This document shows, in pieces, positions 1-6,519 of a stretch of 8,054 nucleotides of DNA (positions within the stretch are counted from its first letter, which is position 1; each line of letters starts with the position of its first letter). The notes below the pieces were generated by a model that ran no database searches, had not been told where the DNA came from, and saw nothing but the letters and a program-made list of their open reading frames with translations. The stretch comes from Methylococcaceae bacterium NSP1-2 (GTDB taxonomy: Bacteria; Pseudomonadota; Gammaproteobacteria; Methylococcales; Methylomonadaceae): NCBI GenBank assembly GCA_002256685.1, contig NQJH01000145.1:1-8054 (forward strand), written 5' to 3'. Position numbers and translations under genes: made by a program.

Positions 1-1074
1 ACGATTATCAGCGTGGTGGCTTTGTTGATTTTATTTGCTTGGGATTCGGAATGGGTTAAGCGCAAAAGCTATTTGAAAATGATTCCTGCACCGTTGATTG
101 CTGTAGTTTGGGGGGTGACTTACAATTTTTTAACCAGTCAATACGCGCCTGAATTTGCTGTTAGTGCTAAACATTTAGTCAGTTTGCCTGTGCCTGAACA
201 AACAGCTGATGTTTTTAAAAATTTCATGTTACCCGATCTCAGTTATTTGGATCACTTTGCTAATCCTAAGCTGTACATGGTGGCAATTACTATAGCCATT
301 ATTGCCAGTTTAGAAACGTTATTGAGCTTAGAGGCTGCCGATAAGTTAGACCCATTAAAACGAATCGCACCGACTAATCGTGAATTAAAAGCGCAAGGCG
401 TTGCTAATATTATCAGCGGGTTTTTAGGTGGTTTACCTGTAACGGCGGTGATTGTTAGAAGTGCTGCCAATATTAATGCGGGCGGTAAAACCAGTCTGTC
501 ATGTTTTGTACATGGTTTACTGATATTGTTGAGTGTGATGTTTTTAGCTCAATATTTAAACACCATTCCACTGTCTTGTTTGTCGGCTATTTTATTGCAC
601 ACTGGTTATAAGCTGTCTAAACCTAAGTTATTTAAAGAGCATTATCAAAAAGGCATGAGCCAATTTTTACCCTTTGTGATTACGGTAGTGGCGATTTTAT
701 GCACTGACTTATTAGAGGGGATTGCTATCGGTTTAGCTATCGGTTTGGTGTTTGTGATGCGTGCCAACTATCACGCGTCTATTACCCTTACTCAAAACGG
801 ATCACATTACGAATTAGCCTTTCATAAAGACGTGTCGTTTTTAAATAAAGCCTTGCTGAGAAAATTTATTTTGCATATTCAAGCAAACAGCACCGTAGTG
901 ATTGATGCCAGAAAAGCTAAATTTATCGACCACGATATTTTAGAAACGCTAGAAGACTTTATGGAAACTGCACCAGACGATAATATTTCAGTGGAACTTA
1001 TTGACTTGTACGGTAAAGAATCAATTAATCCAGATCATAAATCGTTAGTAATACTAAAAGAAAGAATCAGTTAA
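1..1074 (+). CDS. SulP-family inorganic anion permease, C-terminal part (5' end outside window)
   Basis: The reading frame is open from base 1 and closes with TAA, giving 357 codons of the C-terminal part of a SulP (SLC26-like) inner-membrane anion transporter. Visible are several hydrophobic helices, the conserved segment SLETLLSLEAADKLDP (about codons 104-119), then NRELKAQGVAN and GGLPVTAVIVRS, which are typical of bacterial SulP proteins. After the last membrane helix (GIAIGLAIGLVFVM) comes a cytoplasmic STAS-like domain, with VVIDARKAKFIDHD near codons 299-312. The protein ends shortly after STAS and carries no carbonic anhydrase domain, unlike its neighbour. The GTG at 13 is probably internal, because a complete SulP protein would need a much longer N-terminal part. 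The substrate could be sulfate or bicarbonate. The adjacent paralogue with a carbonic anhydrase domain favours bicarbonate, but that is inference. Its frame shows no damage. Confidence 0.9.
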   Translation, partial: TIISVVALLILFAWDSEWVKRKSYLKMIPAPLIAVVWGVTYNFLTSQYAPEFAVSAKHLVSLPVPEQTADVFKNFMLPDLSYLDHFANPKLYMVAITIAIIASLETLLSLEAADKLDPLKRIAPTNRELKAQGVANIISGFLGGLPVTAVIVRSAANINAGGKTSLSCFVHGLLILLSVMFLAQYLNTIPLSCLSAILLHTGYKLSKPKLFKEHYQKGMSQFLPFVITVVAILCTDLLEGIAIGLAIGLVFVMRANYHASITLTQNGSHYELAFHKDVSFLNKALLRKFILHIQANSTVVIDARKAKFIDHDILETLEDFMETAPDDNISVELIDLYGKESINPDHKSLVILKERIS

Positions 1075-1083
1075 TAACAGGCT

Positions 1084-1118
1084 AAGACCTTGGCAGTTTT
1101 AAAAACCGCCGAGGTCTT
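1084..1118. repeat. Imperfect palindrome between the two SulP genes
   Basis: AAGACCTTGGCAGTTTT pairs with AAAACCGCCGAGGTCTT. The stem is about 16 positions, with one G-T pair (1091/1111) and one A-C mismatch (1095/1107), around a very small loop. No T-run follows on either strand, so it does not look like a standard intrinsic terminator. It could be a dispersed REP-like palindrome or an mRNA-stabilising hairpin at the 3' end of the first SulP gene. Only one copy is seen in this window. Confidence 0.6.
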
Positions 1119-2407
1119 GCCACACTACAACATAATCAAATAAGTGAACTAAAATGCTGGCAAATTTAAAATACGATTTACCTGCGAGTATCGTGGTGTT
1201 TTTAGTCTCTATCCCTATGTCTTTAGGTATCGCCTTAGCATCCGGTGCACCGTTATTTTCAGGTTTAATTACTGGCGTTATCGGCGGGCTAATCGTAATT
1301 CCCTTAAGTGGTTCTCAACTTGCTATCAGCGGCACTGCCGCTGGTTTAGCTGTATTGGTATTTTCCGCTATCAAAGAATTAACGTTTGGTGGTTTTTTAC
1401 TCGCCTTAGTGATAGCGGGAATACTACAGATTGTCTTAGGTTTACTGAGAGCGGGGGTGATTGCACACTATTTTCCCTCTGCGGTAATTAACGGCATGTT
1501 ATCAGGCATTGGCATGATTTTATTTTTAAAACAAATTCCCCACGCGCTAGGGTATGACGTGGACTATGTAGGGGATTTTAGTTTTTCTCAGGCTGATCAT
1601 TTCTCCTCATTTTCTGAATTAATTAATGCCGTTGAATTTGTTTCGCCCGCCGCAATCGTTATCGCGCTAATTTCGCTAACCGTACTCATTATTTGGGAAC
1701 AGCCCTTTATTCAAAAATTGCGTTATACCCGCTATCAAGGCGTATTTTTAGCCGTTGCTTTAGGCGTGATTAGTAATCAATGCTTACTTTATTTCGCGCC
1801 TGAATGGGCATTAACGGACAAGCATTTAGTGAGGATTCCTGTTTTTGAAGATTTTTCCAGCTTAATCGCACAATTTCATACGCCTGATTTTTCCATGCTT
1901 GACCAATCCAAGGTTTATTTAACAGCAATCACATTGGCTTTAGTTGCCAGTTTAGAAAGTTTGATATGTCTTGAAGCGGTGGACAAATTAGACCCTTATC
2001 GTCGTGCTAGTCCTGCTAATAGAGAACTGATAGCCCAAGGTTTAGGCAATATGAGCTGTGGTTTTATCGGGGGTTTGCCACTCACTCAAATCATTGTGCG
2101 TAGCTCTATCAATATTCAATCAGGGGCTAAAAGCAAAACAGCGGGCGCGATACAGGCGATTTTCATAGTGCTAGCGGTCAAATTTATTCCAGAATGGATT
2201 AATACCATTCCCTTAGCCACCTTAGCTAGCGTGTTATTAGTCGTCAGTTATAAACTCATCAATCCCACGCTCTTTAAAACCATGTACCAAGCGGGTTTGT
2301 ACCATTTCATTCCCTTTTGCGTCACCATTTTAGGCTTAGTGTTCACCGATTTATTGACAGGTATTTTGATTGGCTTAACGGTCGCCTCATTTGCAATTTT
2401 GTTAGAA

Positions 2408-2418
2408 AACTTTACAAA
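2408..2418 (+). other. Junction of a ~73-nt deletion at the SulP membrane/STAS boundary
   Basis: The intact paralogue upstream has 26 residues between the Asn ending its last membrane segment (MRAN) and the Lys starting KALLRKF. Here the matching Asn (2408-2410, LLEN) and Lys (2416-2418, KANIKYT) are separated by only 5 bases. That implies 78 minus 5, about 73 nt lost. This equals 1 modulo 3, exactly the frame change seen. The lost part is the linker and first strand of the STAS domain. The alignment across the junction is by eye. Confidence 0.7.
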
Positions 2419-2937
2419 GCCAATATTAAATACACCTTAGAACTCGTTCCAGCGCATAGCGAAGTCGTGATTGATGCAACACGCTCAAAATACATGGATT
2501 ATGATGTCTACGAAATTATTGAAAATTTTAAAAAGGAAGCACCGCTGAAAAATATCAAACTGACGCTAGAAAATATGCGTGGTTTTGGTGTTCTTAAACC
2601 GATTGAAAAGGCGCGTAGTCAAACCTATGACAGTCAGCAATCATTAACCCCTGCCAGCGTATTAGACATATTGCAAGACGGGAATAAACGCTTTATTAAC
2701 AATCTTGAAGCGAATCGTAATTTGCTGGAACAAGTCAACGACACCCAACAAGGACAATTTCCTCTCGCTATTATTTTAAGCTGCATGGATTCGCGTACCT
2801 CTGTGGAACTGATTTTTGACTTAGGTTTAGGCGATGTGTTCAGTGCGCGGGTGGCGGGTAATATTATCAATGACGATATGTTAGGTAGTATGGAATACGC
2901 TTGCAAAGTCGCAGGGTCTAAGTTAATTGTCGTGTTA

Positions 2938-2944
2938 GGGTGGG
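2938..2944 (+). other. Junction of an ~11-nt deletion removing the carbonic anhydrase HxxC zinc ligands
   Basis: Beta-carbonic anhydrases of this type read VVLG-H-T-x-C-GAIKGA. Here GTG TTA GGG (VLG, ending 2940) is followed by a single T (2941) and then GGG GCA ATT AAG GGC (GAIKG). Four codons (12 nt) are replaced by one base, so 11 nt are missing. This equals 2 modulo 3 and matches the observed shift to the downstream frame. The missing codons are those for the His and second Cys zinc ligands. Confidence 0.8.
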
Positions 2945-3277
2945 GCAATTAAGGGCGCGTGTGCGCATGTCGATTTAGATCATCTCACCGGTTTGCTAAA
3001 TAAAATTCAACCTGCGGTGACCGCTATTACCGAGCAAGGTGTTTCTTCAAACGAAGAACTGGTGCAAAAAGTCGCCGAAAAAAATGTTCTGCTGACGGTT
3101 GAGCAAATCAGACTGCAAAGTGTGTTGTTAGAATCGATGATTAAACAGGAGGAAATCGGCATTATTGGCGGTATGTACGATGTGGAAACAGGGCAAGTGA
3201 CATTTTTTGATCCCAGTTGGCATTAACACGTCCGACTGTAGAGACGTTACAAGACAACAGAGTGAATCACCAAAAGC

Positions 3278-3305
3278 TTGACTGAATCCACCTAAATTTT
3301 AAAAA
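3278..3305 (+). promoter_or_regulatory. Candidate sigma-70 promoter upstream of the radical SAM gene
   Basis: TTGACT (3278-3283, 5 of 6 to consensus) is followed after 16 bases by TAAAAA (3300-3305, 4 of 6). The surrounding 148-bp gap is AT-rich and holds nothing else recognisable. The leader to the ATG at 3375 would be about 60 nt. The -10 element is weak, so the call is tentative. Confidence 0.35.
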
Positions 3306-3374
3306 GCTAAGTAAAAAGATTAAGAATCCGTAAAATGATGCGCTTGAAAGCTACTTCTACGCACCAAGGTCATT

Positions 3375-4226
3375 ATGTCAAGACTCATAACAAATAATCA
3401 TAGTCGGGATATTGTCGGGCTAAAATATATTTATCCGGTACTGTCTCGGCGGGCGGGTGGTTTGTCCATTGGGGTTAATTTTAATACCAATAACGCCTGT
3501 AATTGGCGGTGTATTTATTGCCAAGTGCCTGATTTAACAGTGGGTTCTGCGCCTAAAATGGATTTTCAGTTACTGGAAGATGAATTGCGATTTTTTTTGG
3601 CAATCGTGCTGCATGGTGATTTCTACCAACAGTTTCAGGTGGAAGAAAATCAACGTGTTATTAAAGATATTGCGATTTCGGGTAATGGCGAGCCAACCAG
3701 TTTAAAAGCGTTTGCTAAAGCGGTGGAGATAATTGGACGGGTAGCAACTGAATTTGGCGTATTTCCTAATAGTCATTATGTGTTGATTACTAATGGCAGT
3801 TTGATACATCAGCCTAAAGTGCAAGCAGGGCTGAAAGTATTAAAAGCTTATGGTGGTGAAGTCTGGTTTAAGTTGGATAGTGCGACCAATGAAGGGCAAA
3901 CATTAATAAATAATGCGCGGCAAAGCTGTCAGTCCCATGTAGAAAATTTGTTACTTGCCGCTAAGAACTGTCCGACCAAGCTACAAATTTGTTTAGTAGA
4001 CTATGAGCGTAACGGCTTATCCGAAAAAGAAAAATTAGCTTTTTTAAAGTTATTAACAACCATTAAAACAGCCGATGTTAGTTTGCAACAGGTGATGTTA
4101 TATACGATTGCCAGACCTTCATTACAGCCAGAAGCGAGTCGATTAGCACCACTGTCAATCGAAGTATTAAATGCGTTTGCCAATGATATTAAGCTATTAG
4201 GTTTCGATGTATCAGTGAGTGTTTGA
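3375..4226 (+). CDS. Radical SAM protein, COG0731-like, function unknown
   Basis: This 283-residue cytoplasmic protein has the radical SAM cluster motif C42-x3-C46-x2-C49 (ACNWRCIYCQ), which binds the 4Fe-4S cluster that cleaves S-adenosylmethionine to a 5'-deoxyadenosyl radical. ISGNGEPTS (about 101-109) fits the glycine-rich SAM-contact motif of the family. VLITNGSLI near 139-147 and a C-terminal VMLYTIARPSLQPEASRL segment recall the group related to wyosine-synthesis enzymes (COG0731). Gammaproteobacteria are not known to make wyosine, so the substrate is open. It has no flavodoxin domain, no SPASM-like extra cysteine cluster and no adjacent precursor peptide gene. The ATG at 3375 has AAGG about 6 bases upstream. 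It stands alone between the broken SulP fusion and a tRNA unit, so context gives no clue to its role. Confidence 0.85.
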   Translation: MSRLITNNHSRDIVGLKYIYPVLSRRAGGLSIGVNFNTNNACNWRCIYCQVPDLTVGSAPKMDFQLLEDELRFFLAIVLHGDFYQQFQVEENQRVIKDIAISGNGEPTSLKAFAKAVEIIGRVATEFGVFPNSHYVLITNGSLIHQPKVQAGLKVLKAYGGEVWFKLDSATNEGQTLINNARQSCQSHVENLLLAAKNCPTKLQICLVDYERNGLSEKEKLAFLKLLTTIKTADVSLQQVMLYTIARPSLQPEASRLAPLSIEVLNAFANDIKLLGFDVSVSV

Positions 4227-4245
4227 GTAATTTTGAAATTATCAC

Positions 4246-4275
4246 TTGTTATATGATAATTATTTAGACTATAAT
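4246..4275 (+). promoter_or_regulatory. Promoter of the tRNA-Leu gene
   Basis: TTGTTA (4246-4251, 4 of 6) and a perfect TATAAT (4270-4275) are separated by 18 bases. Transcription would begin near 4282, about 13 bases before the mature tRNA 5' end, a normal length for a tRNA leader. The perfect -10 directly upstream of a tRNA makes this a convincing site. Confidence 0.65.
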
Positions 4276-4294
4276 GCCAAGTTCATACCCAAGT

Positions 4295-4379
4295 GCGAAT
4301 GTGGCGAAATTGGTAGACGCGCTGGTTTTAGGTACCAGTTGGTTACCCAGTGGGAGTTCGAGTCTCCCCATTCGCACCA
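4295..4379 (+). tRNA. tRNA-Leu (anticodon UAG)
   Basis: An 85-nt class II tRNA. The acceptor stem GCGAATG/CATTCGC (4295-4301 with 4369-4375) is a perfect 7 bp, followed by A discriminator and an encoded CCA (4376-4379). The anticodon arm is CTGGT-TTTAGGT-ACCAG, giving anticodon TAG, which reads CUN leucine codons. The T arm is GGGAG-TTCGAGT-CTCCC (4352-4368). A long variable arm lies between the anticodon and T arms, as expected for leucine. It has its own promoter and terminator, so it forms a single-gene unit ahead of tig. No duplicated 3' end is present nearby, so there is no sign that it served as an integration site here. Confidence 0.97.
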
Positions 4380-4390
4380 CCCAAATCTAT

Positions 4391-4426
4391 AAAGGCTCTC
4401 GACACATCGAGAGCCTTTTATTCTTT
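4391..4426 (+). terminator. Intrinsic terminator of tRNA-Leu
   Basis: AAAGGCTCTCGA (4391-4402) and TCGAGAGCCTTT (4407-4418) form a perfect 12-bp stem closed by a CACA loop, followed by a T-rich tail (TTTTATTCTTT). It ends the tRNA transcript and largely insulates tig from it. Confidence 0.9.
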
Positions 4427-4486
4427 CGAGCCACCGTCCTGCTGGCATTCAAAAAATTCTTATTTAAAATTGTGTGAGGTAAAGAA

Positions 4487-5788
4487 ATGCAAGTTTCTGT
4501 CGAGAAGACATCCGAATTAAGCAGAAAAATGACTGTTAGCGTACCTGAAACTGTCGTTCAGGAAAAAATGGCTGAACGCTTAAAGACATTGGCACGCGAA
4601 GTTAAAATTCATGGTTTCCGTCCAGGTAAAGTACCTCAACAAGTCGTTGCGAAAATGTATGGCGACAAAGTGCGTGATGAAATTACGGGCGACTTGATTC
4701 AATCCACTTATTATGAAGCCTTACAAAGCGAGTCGTTAAGACCTGCTGGTTATCCACATATTCAACACACCGATGATGCTGAAGGTTTCGCCTATACTGC
4801 GGTATTTGAAGTCTATCCTGAAATCGTGTTAGAAGGTCTTGAGCAACTTGAAGTCGTTCGCCCTGTCGCTACCGTAGGTGATGTCGATGTTGATAATATC
4901 ATTGAGAAGCTAAGAGAACAGAAAAAAGAATGGACTGTCGTTGAACGTGCCGCTCAAGAACACGATCAAGTAACTATTAATTTTTCAGGCGTTTCTGAAG
5001 GTACTAACTTCACCAATGGTAAAGTAGAAAACTTTCTGGTTGAAATTGGCGCGAAAAAAATGATTCCAGGCTTTGAAGATCAATTAATTGGTCTTGAAGT
5101 AGGCGCGAATAAAACCTTTGAATTAACCTTTCCAGCAGAATATGGCAATGCAGAACTAGCAGGAAAAACCGCTCAGTTTGATATTGAAGTCGTTAAAATT
5201 GAAGAGGCAAGCTTGCCAGAAATTGATGAAGCCTTTATTAAAGCCTATGGTGTGGAAGAAGGGTCAGTAGACGCTTTCCGTACCGATGTGAAAGACAATT
5301 TAGGTAGAGAATTAAAACAAGTTCTACGCGGTAAATTAAAAAATGCAGTTATGGATTCACTGTATGCAAAGTTTCAGATAGCCGTACCCAATTCGTTGAT
5401 TGACGAAGAAGTCGAAAGATTAATGCAGCCCTACCTAGAATCTGCTAAAAGACAGAAAATGAAGCCTGAAGACATGCAGTTGCCAAGAGACGTATTTGAA
5501 GAGCAAGCGAAGCGTCGTGTGGCACTGGGCTTGATTTTAGGCGAAATTATTCAAAAAAACACCGTTGAAATTGATAGCGATAAAGTCCGCGAAACGATTG
5601 AAGAGTTGGCAAAAAGTTATGAGCATCCAGAAGACGTAGTTGCGTGGTATTATGCAGACGAAAAACGTTTACATGATGTTCAGCAGATGGTACTAGAAGA
5701 TCAAGTCGTTGAATGGTTGGTTGCACAGGCAAAAGTAACTGATGAAACCGTCAGTTTTAGTGATGTCATGGATAGACAACAACAATAA
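4487..5788 (+). CDS. tig: Trigger factor, ribosome-associated chaperone and peptidyl-prolyl isomerase
   Basis: At 433 residues (E. coli 432) this is a full-length trigger factor, which binds ribosomal protein L23 at the exit tunnel and shields nascent chains. The N-terminal ribosome-binding domain carries the signature HGFRPGKVPQ with G43-F44-R45-P46-G47-K48 at the same positions as in E. coli. A central FKBP-type isomerase domain spans about 155-245 (DQVTINFSG, MIPGFEDQLIGLEVG, FPAEYGN). The helical C-terminal chaperone domain fills the rest (about 250-433). The ATG at 4487 has GAGGT at 4476-4480, a good site with 6-base spacing. The stop codon lies 10 bases before clpP, so the two are probably co-transcribed. 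This is the common gammaproteobacterial order, linking folding of new chains with degradation of failed ones. No convincing promoter is seen in the 60 bases after the tRNA terminator. Confidence 0.98.
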   Translation: MQVSVEKTSELSRKMTVSVPETVVQEKMAERLKTLAREVKIHGFRPGKVPQQVVAKMYGDKVRDEITGDLIQSTYYEALQSESLRPAGYPHIQHTDDAEGFAYTAVFEVYPEIVLEGLEQLEVVRPVATVGDVDVDNIIEKLREQKKEWTVVERAAQEHDQVTINFSGVSEGTNFTNGKVENFLVEIGAKKMIPGFEDQLIGLEVGANKTFELTFPAEYGNAELAGKTAQFDIEVVKIEEASLPEIDEAFIKAYGVEEGSVDAFRTDVKDNLGRELKQVLRGKLKNAVMDSLYAKFQIAVPNSLIDEEVERLMQPYLESAKRQKMKPEDMQLPRDVFEEQAKRRVALGLILGEIIQKNTVEIDSDKVRETIEELAKSYEHPEDVVAWYYADEKRLHDVQQMVLEDQVVEWLVAQAKVTDETVSFSDVMDRQQQ

Positions 5789-5798
5789 GGGTTTTTTA

Positions 5799-6446
5799 AT
5801 GTATAACCAATATGCAATGAATCAAGCAAGAGCGTTGGAAGCGGCAGGTGGATTAGTACCTATCGTTATTGAGCAAACCGCCAGAGGCGAGCGTTCTTTC
5901 GATATTTATTCACGCTTACTCAAAGAGCGGGTTATTTTTCTGGTTGGTCAAGTTGAAGATTACATGGCTAATCTGGTAGTCGCACAACTGCTGTTTTTAG
6001 AATCAGAAAATCCCGATAAAGACATTCATTTATATATCAATTCACCGGGTGGTTCGGTAACAGCGGGCATGTCAATTTATGACACCATGCAGTTTATTAA
6101 ACCCGATGTTAGCACCCTGTGTATTGGACAAGCTGCCAGTATGGGCGCATTATTATTAACAGGTGGCGCAGCAGGTAAACGCTACTGCTTACCACACTCA
6201 AGAATGATGATTCATCAACCCTTAGGTGGTTTTCAAGGACAAGCGTCTGATTTTGACATTCATGCCAGAGAAATTTTATTGATTAGAGATAAATTAAATA
6301 AAATTTTGGCGCACCATACAGGTCAACCACTGAAAAAAGTCCAACAAGACACCGATAGAGATAATTTCTTAAGTGCTGAGGATGGCGTTGCTTACGGTTT
6401 GATTGATAAAGTATTGTCGAGCAGAGCGAAAAATTCTGAATTGTAA
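5799..6446 (+). CDS. clpP: ATP-dependent Clp protease proteolytic subunit ClpP
   Basis: ClpP is the serine peptidase that assembles into a double seven-membered ring and degrades proteins fed by ClpX (or ClpA). The 215-residue product has a complete catalytic triad: Ser114 in GQAASMGALL, His139 in MMIHQPLGG and Asp188 in DTDRDNF, with 25- and 49-residue spacings as in the family. YINSPGGSVTAG (79-90) is also characteristic. The first ~20 residues are less conserved and probably correspond to the short propeptide that is autocatalytically removed. The ATG at 5799 is chosen because AAGGG (5787-5791), overlapping the tig stop, sits 7 bases upstream. A further ATG at 5817 would give 209 residues and is less well placed. 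The frame stays open upstream to an ATG at 5742 inside tig, which is not needed. Confidence 0.97.
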   Translation: MYNQYAMNQARALEAAGGLVPIVIEQTARGERSFDIYSRLLKERVIFLVGQVEDYMANLVVAQLLFLESENPDKDIHLYINSPGGSVTAGMSIYDTMQFIKPDVSTLCIGQAASMGALLLTGGAAGKRYCLPHSRMMIHQPLGGFQGQASDFDIHAREILLIRDKLNKILAHHTGQPLKKVQQDTDRDNFLSAEDGVAYGLIDKVLSSRAKNSEL

Positions 6447-6519
6447 ATGGTTAATAGTTTAATGAGCATGGTTTTGTCGAAAGTAAAAACATCGTTATCG
6501 ACATTTTCAGGGGGCGATT

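Larger units (their letters stand above)
1154..3226 (+). pseudogene. SulP permease-beta-carbonic anhydrase fusion, disrupted by two internal deletions
   Basis: This was originally one protein of about 718 residues: a SulP membrane domain (1154 to about 2410), a STAS-like domain (about 2416-2590) and a beta-carbonic anhydrase (about 2640-3223). The start ATG at 1154 gives the typical SulP opening (LKYDLPASIVVFLVSIPMSL) but has only a weak ribosome site. The first frame stops at 2440 after 428 residues. STAS and the first half of the anhydrase continue in a second frame to a stop at 2950, and the rest returns to the first frame and ends at 3226. The anhydrase keeps CMDSR (zinc ligand Cys plus the Asp-Arg pair) and its C-terminal IGIIGGMYDVETGQV, but lacks the expected His-Thr-x-Cys. 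SulP-anhydrase fusions are thought to couple bicarbonate transport to CO2/bicarbonate conversion. At most a SulP membrane domain without STAS or anhydrase can be made from this copy. Sequencing error is possible but unlikely, as neither lesion is a homopolymer slip. Confidence 0.87.

Noticed and set aside
2395..2425. Programmed ribosomal frameshifting to join the SulP and STAS/anhydrase frames
   Set aside because: The bases around the break (GAAAACTTTAC) do not form an X XXY YYZ slippery site in the upstream frame. A large inferred loss of sequence accompanies the shift, and a second shift downstream lacks the zinc ligands in any case.
4295..4379. tRNA-Leu as an integration site
   Set aside because: No duplicated tRNA 3' end, integrase gene or composition change is seen on either side. 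The region continues directly into the conserved tig cluster.
4442..4470. CTGGCA - 17 bases - TAAAAT as a tig promoter
   Set aside because: The elements and spacing are fair, but the start would fall near 4477, inside the GAGGT ribosome site, leaving about 10 nt of leader. Not convincing without transcript data.
4274..4477. 67-codon open frame covering the tRNA-Leu and its terminator
   Set aside because: It reads through a clear tRNA and hairpin, and the peptide has no recognisable features.
5742..5798. Upstream ATG extension of clpP by 19 codons inside tig
   Set aside because: The extra residues do not resemble ClpP, overlap the tig coding end, and lack a ribosome site. ATG 5799 has AAGGG at proper spacing.
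6475..6503. TGTCGA...TCGACA inverted repeat between clpP and clpX
   Set aside because: Only 6 bp of stem with a 17-nt loop and no T-run. Within chance expectation, and neither a clear terminator nor an operator.
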